Source: Phascolomyces articulosus
Taxonomy: Eukaryota; Mucoromycota; Mucoromycetes; Mucorales; Lichtheimiaceae
Reading direction: 5' to 3'
Assembly (NCBI GenBank): GCA_025677815.1
Contig: JAIXMP010000007.1
Location: forward strand, 1,598,195 to 1,662,194
Length of the DNA: 64,000 nucleotides
In this document: one piece after another, positions 50,289 through 61,100 of the stretch
Numbering within the stretch: the stretch's first letter is position 1
Layout: each line of letters begins with the position of its first letter
Notes under the pieces: model-generated
Databases searched by the model: none
What the model was told of the DNA's origin: nothing
What the model saw: the letters and a program-made list of their open reading frames with translations, nothing else
Program-made: the position numbers and the translations under genes

Positions 50289-51633
50289 ATGGATACGGTA
50301 TTGGAGTATTGCGATGAATATTTTTTTGATAGTGTATATGCAAAATTAATACCAGCAGAAAATCCATTGTCAAACTCCACTATTGGTACATTGGATCATC
50401 ATCCAACATCTGCATGGGAACGCGATAATGACCTTCGTATCTTTTTATCACTCTCAGCATTCTTGATTGTGGGAGCTACCTTGTTTTATTTCTTGTCTGC
50501 TACATTCTCCTTCTATGTCTTTTTTGACAAGGAATATATGAAGCATCCAAGATTTCTCGAGAATCAAGTGCGTCTTGAAATCGAAGCAACAATGCGCGCT
50601 ATTCCCGGTTACGCAAGTAAGTAATTGTCGTTTTATTTGCATAAAAGAAAAAAAAATTGTATTTCATTTGAAAAAATATACCAACTCATTTATTTATGAA
50701 CGATAATTGTTCTTTTTCGTTCTCTTTTCTTTTAGTTCTCACGGTTCCTTGGTTCTGGGGTGAAATTAAGGGTTATTCTTTGCTCTATGATGGTTTACCC
50801 ACCACGTTTGCAGGTTGGGCTTATATGGCAGCTTGTGTTCCTTTCTTTTTAATGTTTACTGATTGTGGTATTTATTGGATTCATCGTTATTTGCATCATC
50901 CTCTTTTGTATAAGCGTTTGCATAAGGTATAGTGTCTTTTCTATCTACAATTGTTTTTAGTTGTACTAGGTAACATTGAATGTGTTGCTAACCTATGACA
51001 TTGTTGGAATTTTATTTTCTTTTCTTATATAGCCCCATCATAAATGGCTTGGTATGTAATGCGGAACAATAATATATGCATATAAGGAAAGGTGTCACCA
51101 ATAATTATCATTGATGTACTAATTCCAACTCTATATTATATTATTATAGTACCCACACCTTATTCTGCATACGCTTTCCATCCATTGGATGGTTATGCTC
51201 AATCGATTCCTTACCACTTGTTTGTATACATGTTCCCAATGCATAAATGGTTGTATATTTCCATGTTTATGTCTGTCAATATTTGGACTATTTTAATTCA
51301 TGATGGTAAGTTATATTCCATAATAAACATATTATTATATAAAAGAAATGCGCATAGAACCACTAATTATATAATGAAAATATAGGTAACTTTATTTTGC
51401 GTTCATCCATTGTCAACACCAGTGCTCATCATGCCGTTCATCATCTTTACTTTAACTATAACTATGGACAATACTTTACATTCTGGGATCGTTTGGGTGG
51501 ATCGCATCGTCAACCTACTGAAGAACAATATGATGCTGAACTTCGCATTAACAAAAAGACTTGGGAAGCACAATCCAAAGAAGCAGATGAAATCGAAGGC
51601 GAAGTCCTTGGAGGCAAGAAGAAAATCAATTAA
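50289..51633 (+). CDS. ERG3: Delta(7)-sterol 5(6)-desaturase (C-5 sterol desaturase)
   Basis: Five plus-strand exons: 50289-50616, 50736-50926, 51033-51051 (19 bases), 51150-51305 and 51386-51633; 313 residues. The protein introduces the C5-C6 double bond of the sterol B ring in ergosterol synthesis, in the ER. The three histidine boxes of the fatty acid hydroxylase superfamily are present: HRYLHH, HKPHHKW (its PHHKW half lies in the 19-base exon) and HHAVHH. Membrane segments flank them (LSLSAFLIVGATLFYFL, WAYMAACVPFFLMFTDCGIY). The C-terminus is charged and ends GGKKKIN, a possible lysine-based ER retrieval signal. The start has a good context and the protein aligns at normal length for the family. 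Confidence 0.96.
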
Positions 51634-52720
51634 TGAACAAAAAAAGTTAATATTTATTCCCCTTCATCAAACAATTTCGACTATTATTTTCTCTACACAC
51701 TCTTCCCACCTCTATTTGTATTCAATCCTATATATTTGTTCTCTTCTTCCCTCTATTTCATTATTACATTACCAATCTTAATACTTTTTTTACTCTTCCC
51801 CTTTGTTCTTCTTTTGTATAGCTCGTTTTATTTTATTCTTTTCCCCTTTAATAATAATTATAATAATAATATTAATGTTCATATATAATATATTTCTCTC
51901 AATGTTTCTGGATTGATCCTGGTGTAGTATTATATATATTGAACAGCATGTCTCCTCAAGCACGCTAACAGTATATATCTAATTCCATTATTTCCTTATA
52001 TCTTTCATTTATATAAACTATTAATTAAATAGCTAGGTATTTAGCAAGAAAACAATATAGCCTATACATTATACATACGTGTGAACATTCAATGAAATGT
52101 AGTGCATATTGCTGCGTGTTTGTTTTGTTTAGATAATGTCGTGGTACATTTATGTGCCTAACGATGTAAGCTTTAACTTCCTTAGAACAATGTCTTTAAA
52201 AGATGATAAATTACAAATAATTATCTGAAAGGCCCATTTCTATGCTGAAATAGGATAATTCTATTAATGCTTGAGCAGAAAGACCAATGTATTATTGTTA
52301 TATTTTTGTTTAATATGTAACAATCAATTACTTTATTTTTTTTGTAGTGTTTTGAATACTATAAGTTAAATTGCATGAATCAACGTAATTATTGAAGGAA
52401 TAATAAAAAAAGAGAAAGGAGGAAAAATAATAAAAAAAATAAAGATCAAAGTGTATGTGTGAGTGTGTCTTGCAAAATATGAAATAGAAAAAAAAATGAA
52501 TTAATGAATGAATGTGAAATTGCTGCTGTTGTTGTGCTGTGTAATTGAATGGATGAAAAGGGAATAAAAAAAAAGTTTTTCTTTTTTTGAGGTGGAAAAA
52601 GTGGTAAAAAGATCTAAAAAAAAATAAAGGGAAATAATCAAAAGGAATGGGAAGAGTAAAAAAATAAAAGTTACGTCAATTTTTATAATAATGTGTAATA
52701 ATAAAGAAAAATATTGTTTT
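51634..52720. other. Spacer between convergent ERG3 and Num1-like genes
   Basis: Pyrimidine-rich just after ERG3, then AT-rich, with purine-rich tracts close to the Num1-like stop. It should hold both 3' UTRs. No gene seen. Confidence 0.45.
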
Positions 52721-55700
52721 TTAGCTGACTTGTTGAGGTGTTGGTTGATGATGATGGTGATTAGAATGATGATGATGTTGATGAGGTCCTGATGTTGTTG
52801 AAGTGGGTGTTGCTTGTGGTGATCGCATACGAATTTTACGATAATATGGTCGATGATCAACATGATCCCGCTCTAACTTGGAAACATGGTGTTTACCATC
52901 ACAACACATTCGTACATCTTCCAATGCTTCATCATCTGTATCCATATCCTCATCATCATCATCTACACTACGGTCATGATGATCGTGTTGATGTCCTGAT
53001 AATGCAGATTCTGTCGTTGGGGAAGTTTCCGTCTTGGATCCAGATCGGAATAAGTTTTGGACACGTTGAATACTTGGTTTACGAATAATGCTTCGTGAAC
53101 CGCCATGACTGGAAGTTGTTTCTTTAGCATGTTGTGATCGTTGATCATTGTTATTTCCTCCAGCACCAGGTCGAGTAACAAGGTAAGATAATGCTTCATA
53201 CCATACATTATGTCGATCCAAATTAGGTGCTGTCAATTTGATCACGCGATTCGTCGTTTGGATAAGCAAACTCATGTTGGGAACATCTGGTGATGGTGGA
53301 TGGTTGTGGTCTGGAACAGCTGTTACACTTTCAATGTGAGCTATATTATAGAAAATATGGACATATTTTTAAAAAGATTTAGTTACACCATGACGATTAT
53401 AAATAGATCATCTTATATCCTCAATATCTTCAATATCAAAAAAAATATAACTTACCACTTTTGGCTTTGCTTTCATCACCATGAGTGCCTGGAGCTCGAT
53501 TACTCCAATAAAGTGTGCGGGTATATGGATGAATCCAAAAGTATCGCTTATGACGATGATCTGATAATTGATCACCCACGGATTTACGTGTATATTTCCA
53601 TAACCAATCACCAATCATGGTTTGTGTGATCAAACCGATATGAGCAGGATCTCCTTCAGTCCGTAATGAGTTTGCATACGGCGAAGATGCAATGGAAACA
53701 CGTTGTTCTGAAGGTGATACACTAGATAAAGTGGAAGAAGGTCGATGTTGTTGAACATTACGTAACATTTGAGATCGAATCGGTGTTTTTCCTTTATCGG
53801 TTGTGCTGATCGATCCAATACTTGAACGATGATTAGAGCTGATCGTAGAAGCTTGTCCCACACGCGATAATAGATGAGCTGGCGGTGGACTTGTAGGTCG
53901 AACAGGCATATCACGTGTTTCATGTCGATCATTTTGGCTCATCGAATCTCGACCTGCAATATCGGCAAGACTACGTTTGGTTGGGATGATGTTGCTATTA
54001 TTATTGATCAGTGTTTCTGGACCTGCTGTTGCTGCTGCTACTGCTGCTGTTGAAGTTAAATTATTCACATCTTGCTTAATACTGCTGTCAGTCGCTAAGG
54101 GATGTTGATCATCAGTACTATCGTTTAACTTTGAGGATTGGTTTGATTTAGCCATAGCAGCGGCGACAGCAGCAGCAATCATAGCATCTGTTTCAGCTTT
54201 GGTAAACATCTTGTTGTTCTCATCATCATCATCGTCATCATGCTTGGGTAAATCGGTTGCTGAATCGGCAAGTGATGATGGTCTCACATTTTTATAATTG
54301 TTAGTCTTACCATCAATGGCAATTGCGCCTACTGCTCCTACAGCCAAAACACCAGGATCTACCACCGATTTTTCGGTTTTCTTTTCTACGTCATCATCCG
54401 TATCCTTGGTAACATTATCAAACTCATTGCTGTTGGATGGTGTATCCTTTGCCGTAACTTGATCATTACTCTTGATACCACGAGTTGTTGTAGTTTCAGC
54501 AGGCGATGATGATGATGAAGAAGAAGATTTAGGTACATCTTCAAGCTTTGTGGAAGAAGTTTCATCCCTGGAAGAATCTGCAGGTTTGACATTTTCTGCG
54601 GCTGCCGATTCATCTTGTGCATCAGCATCACTTCCCCATTTACCAAATGCTTTGGCAGCTAAAGCACCTAAACCACCAAGAGCACCACCAGCAGCTACAG
54701 CAGCAGCAGTTGTTCCTGCACCAGCACCAACATTGGATGAATCGAAATCAGTTTGTACCACAGCATCTTTACCAGGTTCAGTTTCATATTCATATTGTAC
54801 AGATGAATCTTTGGTAATAGGTAATTCAGATTGAACTGCATTATCCTTAGTGACAGGTGGTTCTGATTGAACGCCAGATTCTTTGGTGACAGGTGGTTCT
54901 GATTGAACGCCAGATTCTTTGGTGACAGGTGGTTCTGATTGTACACCACTATCAGTTGTAACAGGTGGTTTTGATTGAACACCACTATCGATGGTAACAG
55001 GTGCATCTGATTGAACTGACATATCATTGGTTTCCTTGGGAACTGGAGGATCCGATTGAACAGAAACATCACTTGTTTCCTTGGGTACAGGAGGTTCAGA
55101 TTGAACAGAGACATCCACTGTTTCTACATTTTCTGATTGAACAGAAACATCATTGGTTTCTTTAACAGGGATAGGATCAGATTGACATGAAGCATCAGTG
55201 GAAGGTACAATTTCACTTTGTACACCGGCATGAACTGATTCGGCAACTATGGATTGTGTTGATTGATCAATACCCTCGACTGCATCTGACTGCACACCTT
55301 GGTCATGCGTTGCAGGTGGCTCACACTGGGCACTTGCATCCACACTTTTGGCGGGTTCTGATTGTACTCCTTGTTCAACATATTCAAGTTGAATACATTG
55401 TGTTTCGGCATCTGTCGTCTTGGGTGGAGGATCACATTGAACTTCTTGATCATGAACAGTGGTAGGTGCAATATCCACAATAGAAGTTGAAAATTCTTGG
55501 AAATCGTTCAAACGTGCTGTTTGAACAGATACCTCGTGGTAAACAAGTTTTGGTGGAACTGGAATGTCATCTGTTTGTACACCTGCATCGGAACCAGTAG
55601 CACGAGAATTAGAGTTTGCAGCAGCAGCGGCAGCGGCAGCAGCAACACCACCGACAATACCTGCCTTAGTATTACTACTAGTAGTATCAGGACCTGCAAA

Positions 55701-58151
55701 TGCGGCACTTAATTCATCACCTAAACTGCGAGGTACATTCTTATTTTCTGTTTCAGCAGGAGGTGGTTCAACGGAGACGGTAGGTGTATGTTGTTTCTTG
55801 GGTTGTTGACTCTTTGAAAGTTCAGAATCCAATGACGTAAATCCACTAGCGGTTGTACTATTGGGTGTTTCATCTGCAACTTCATAATATTCATCATCAT
55901 CGTCTTCATCTTCTTCAGATTCTCCTTGAGATGAATAATATAATTGTTGTGAATCTTTTCGTTTACGACGTTCTTCCACATCCGATGAATCATCCAATGA
56001 TTCATTACCACCTTTAGGTATTCGAGCGACACGAGTTTTTGAAACAGGGACTCGTCGTTTCCCTTTACGAAGACGACTTTTACCTGTGGATCCACCAGAA
56101 TCAGGACCACCATTGTTTGCACCTGGACCACCATTACCCGATTTTGAATAACCTGCATCTACCCATAACCGAGGATCATTTTGTAATTCTTCAATTTTTT
56201 CTTGTGAATCTGTCAAGAGTTTCTTGAGTTCAAATTTCTCGGTTTTTTCCTTATGAAGATTGGAACGTAAATTAGAGACCATACGATGCGCATGTGCTAA
56301 CGATGTTTTTAACGTTTCTACTTCCAATTGTTGGTTTCGTGTAGGTGTTTGTTTAGGTGAGGAAGGAGGTGAACTTCCAGGTGTAGTGCCTTCTTTGGTA
56401 GGTGTGGTTGCATGTTCGGATTTCTCCTTCTCACTTTGTTCTGCCGCTGCTGCAGGTCGTAAATCGGAATGACTCCGTTTCGCAATTTTACTTTGTGCTT
56501 TAGCAATCGCTAATTCCGAAGAAAGTGCTTCAATTTGTTTGATATGATCCGTCTTTTCTCGTTGAAGACCGGCAGAATGACGTCGTATCGTTGCCATATC
56601 CTGTTCATGACGTTGTTTCATGGCTTCTAATGAAGCAGATAATTTTTCTTCGCGATCTCGCATGTGTTCAATCTCGGTTGTTAATTCATCCATGTGCTCT
56701 TGCATCCGTTTCTGCTCAGCATTTGCTTTGCTGAGATTCTGCTGGAGTTCAGTAACACTGATGGTTAACTCCTGTTTAGCAAGTTCAAGGTTCCATGTTT
56801 CCTCCTTGAGTTTTTCTATGATATAAGAAAAGGGTTATATCAGTATATATATAGAAAAGGAGATGATATATCTTTTTTTTTTATAAACCCAAAAAAATAA
56901 AAAATAAAAAGAGGTTGGATCCCATGTCATTTTATTAATTTTACCTTCATTTTCTTCCTTTTGACGAAGTTGTTTTGCCATGGATTCAGCAGCTCGTTCC
57001 AAATCAGCCTTTTGTGCTTGTAATGCTTTAAGTTGATCTTCTTTTTCTTGAACGATGGCTTGCATTTTACGTACTTCAACCAATAAACCTTGGCCGATTT
57101 CCGTTGCAAACTCAATATCCGTATTACGCCGATCTGCATTAGGCACTTTGGATCGTCGTTTGGTAGGCGTTGAACCTGTAGGTGGCGGTGGTAAAGGTAA
57201 AAGTGATGTTGAATCATGACCTTGCGCAGGTGGTAGCATGGTCGAAGTCGAAGGACTTGGCAATGGATCGAGACCTGTCCTTTGACCTAGTAACTATTAA
57301 ATTTCCCACAACCAAAAAAAAAATAAAATAAAATAAAAGATAGGTAACAAGAAAAAAAAAAGAAAGTTTAATAAAGAAAGAAAAATAAGCAGTTCTTTTT
57401 TTTTTTCTATAATGAAAAAAAAATAATAACCCACACACACACCCGCACACAATTTCACACAGACATGAAAAAGAGTTAAGGGGAAAGAAGAATAAATAAT
57501 AAAAAAAGGGACAATCCCATAAACACTCATTCACTTTTTTTTTTGTCTGCCTGATGATGCTGTTGATTCTCTCTCTCTCTCATGCACATTACACACATAT
57601 TACACCACTCTATCACAAACACATATTAAATATATATATTTTAATATAATTACTTTGTCTTTCCGATGACCGCTTAAATTAGGTGACAATTGCTGATAGC
57701 CCCGATAGGCACCAAGATCTCGTTCAAGGTTCCTTAATTTCTCCAGTGTAGCAGGAGATAAATCTTCATCACCTGAAGCAGGTGATTGTGATCTTCTTCC
57801 TGTAATTGTGGGTGAAGCTGTACCTGGGCGTTGTTGCCTTGGTGATGTTAATCCATGACCACTACTAGTAGGATGATGTTGAGACTTTTGTTGTTGTTGT
57901 CGTCGATCCACCTCCTGTAACCGTTCTTTAAGCTGCTTGATTTGTCGATTCAACACGCCTTTTCCTATTCCGCTACTTGAATCCTGCAGTTGCTTTTCCT
58001 TTTCTGCTATTTGTTGCTCGAGTTCACGTCTGAGTTGGTTATTGACTTCTGTTGCTGACGATGAACTAGATGGAGTCGGTAATACTGGAGTTGTTTGATT
58101 ACCACTCTTTATGGGGGTTGATAAGGAGTGTTTTGGGGGAGGCGAACTCAT
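52721..58151 (-). CDS. NUM1: Num1/Mcp5-like cortical anchor: coiled coil, VQ repeats, PH domain
   Basis: Four minus-strand exons: 58151-57654, 57293-56945, 56815-53456 and 53340-52721; 1608 residues. The N-terminus is disordered with coiled coils (RRELEQQIAEKEKQLQ; later QAIVQEKEDQLKALQAQKAD and a long helix to about residue 400). Residues about 690-975 hold some 21 repeats centred on V-Q-S/T. Near residues 1330-1460 lies a PH domain of the Mcp5/Num1 type: MIGDWLWKYTRKSVGD, HKRYFWIHPYTRTLYWSNRA, then IQTTNRVIKLTAPNLDRHNV WYEAL. The tail is His/Ser/Thr-rich. In yeasts, Num1/Mcp5 binds phosphoinositide and holds dynein or mitochondria at the cell cortex. The PH domain and coiled coils support the same role here; the repeats are this protein's own feature. 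Confidence 0.88.
54851..54941 (-). repeat. Perfect 36-base tandem repeat within the VQ array
   Basis: Units 54851-54886 and 54887-54922 are identical, and a third partial unit follows to about 54941. Each codes for GVQSEPPVTKES. Identity at synonymous positions shows recent expansion of the array. Confidence 0.9.
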
Positions 58152-61100
58152 TTTATTGTTGTTATTGTTGTTGTTGTTAATATTAATAATATTGTTGTGC
58201 TGTGGTAGTTGATGTTGTTGCTTGGTAATTAAAAAAATAAAGTGTTATAAAAAAAAAATGCAAGACTAGAGAGAGAGAGAGAGTAAGAAAAATAATTAAT
58301 TGATTGATTGTGGGAATGGAAGATGATTGTTATTATTTTTTGAGGATGATGAGGATGTAGGAATTGAGGAGTTGGGGCGTAAAAAGATTTTTAAAGAAAG
58401 AATTGGTAAGCAACGCGTATTATAAAAAAAAAAAGTTAATTTAATTTAATTCGTAAAAATAAAAAGAATTTACTGAGTGTGAGCGTGTGCATGCGACGGT
58501 CGAACTTCTGACAGAATGTTTGAAAGAACACATACACACGCACACAGCACAGTGCAACAACAAAAAATTTATATAAAAAAAAGGTGGAGAGAGAAGAAGG
58601 GAGAGTAAAAGTGTATAAAAAAAAAAAAAAAAAAAGAGTGGTAACAAATTTTAAAAATGACCCAACAACACTTAGTGAAAAAAAAAACTTACTTTTCATG
58701 TGACGTTTTTAATTATTAGTTATATTATTATTATAGGTATAAAAAAAAGTGAGGGAAACTGATGAGAAAGAAGAAATCCCAACAAGAATTAAATATTATA
58801 TAAATTATATATATATATCAATAAGTAAGAAAGTAGGTTAAAATGTATGTATATGTAATATTAAGTCGTTGTTATTGATGATGTTGATGATGATGCTGTA
58901 ACAACCTGTTTCATATCCAAATATACGCACTAAATTGTAAATAAGTAAAAAGAAGAAAAAAAAAAAGTGATATAAAAACTCCTGATTTTACTTTTTATTT
59001 TATACATGTTTTAAATATTATTGTTATTATTATACTTGTGTGCTAAAATAACAAGATGTTTCATTTTTCGTTTCCAAAATATATATAATATTGACCAAGT
59101 AAGGAACCCTGTTTATATTAAAGAAATATATAGGATCGGGTACCTTTTTTTTTCCCTTTATCCATTTTGTTATGATTATAAATATATGTAGTAGTATATC
59201 TATAAACATGAATGATGATCATCAATAGGTGGTTTGAATGGAATATATGATCGTTATTGTTAAAAGTAACAAGGGGACGATGCATCTTGCATAATAAATA
59301 ATAATAATAAATAACAGGTTCATTTTATTATTTAAAGTATATAACCCCATCAAATAATAATGAATGGATTTAGGGTTTTCCGAACAGCCTTTTTTATTTT
59401 ATATATAGCTTAGTTACACAGTAATATCTTTCAACTTATTTTTTTTTTCTGACTAAAAAATTGTACCAAACTAAGAACTTTACATAACAATCACTTCTTT
59501 TGTTATTTTTTTTTTTTACTTAACCATCATGATTCAAGGATTGTTGTTGTTTATATAAAATTTAAATCAGGCAATATATATATATATAACGATAGACAAT
59601 GCAAAAGGAGAAATAAACTATAACAACGTGCAATCCTACATCTTTTATAGTTATATAGAAACAAGGCGTTTGCCATATGTTGAAAACTCTTGTTTTCAGG
59701 AGTTTTCTGTATACTCTGTAACAGTATACAGTACGTTATCTAATAAAAAAGATCATCCTATAGTTCTCCCTCTTCTTCTTCGTGGTAGAAAGGAGACTCT
59801 TACTACCACTATAGAAAACTTAGTCAATTATCATATTATCATATATTAAATTTATATATTTTTCACGTTGCATCGAAAATAAAATGACAATAATAATAAT
59901 AGTATAATAGAGCACATGTGGATGCACTTCTATTATATATCATTCAATATATAGATATATATTATTATTAATAATACTTAATAAGAGTTTCTTTTACATC
60001 AGTAAATCATATCATAAAAAAAGAAGAAAAAAAGAGTCATTTTTATCCGTACCTGAAAATATGTTGCTGCGGCAATATGTAAAAAAAGAAGAAAGATTAT
60101 TAATCATCCTCATCATAAAACTAATAACAAATATAACACATATTTGTATCATCATGCATCATGATGAAATAAATAGAATAATATATCAGCACAACACTGT
60201 ATATTATATTGCTGCTACGCATCATTAATAAGACAACTTCTATATTAATATTATAGTTTCATCAACATGTGAAGAAAGAATAGGTTACTGAATTGACATC
60301 AGATGATGGATTTAAAATGCATTGCCATAATTTTTGAAAAATCTTAAACAGCCTTTTAATTTAGAGTATTTTTTTTTTAATTTCTTTCTTTCTTTGCCGC
60401 TCCCCTCCCTGAGTCTGCAGATGATCTTTTATCTTGTTCCTGAATCCTTTCTTTTGCTCCTCCTTATAATTATATCATTATATTATAAAATGAACTACCG
60501 ACCAGTAATGTTTATATATAATAAGATATAACGTTTTTTTTTTTTTGGTTCTCGTTATATGTGCCAAAGGTGCATTCTCTAACAAGACGGAATGGAATAA
60601 ATGAGAATACATGCATCATGTGTGGCGTAGTATAAACAATAACTGCATAGGTCATTTAATAACTGTGATAGGTTTGAAACATTTTGGCATATGCAGTTTA
60701 ATTCATTATTTTTGCATATCCTTCTTTTTTTTATGCATCTTTATCCAATATTTTTATAACAAAAAGATATAATGAATAAATCCAATTAGGCATAACTCAC
60801 AATAATTCTGCATAATTATAGAATACTGACCAATGACTGGTTATCCTGCTATGACAACTGACATCCACAATGAAGAATAGAAAATATCTTTTTGAGCATA
60901 CATTATCAAGTGTTGGTTCATGTTATTTTTTATGTATTCTTGCAAAGATTATATATTATTATTATAATGGTACAATGATGAAAATCTTTATATTACTAGC
61001 AAAAGCTGCAGATATGATAGGGAGATAATAAACGAGGGATCCTTTGGTCAGATGTTATCACTCATATTCTGAAAAAAAAGTACATTTATATTTATTTCAT

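Noticed and set aside
54472..55809. Several plus-strand ORFs of 60-120 codons
   Set aside because: They are antisense to the repeat-rich exon of the Num1-like gene and simply mirror its repeats.
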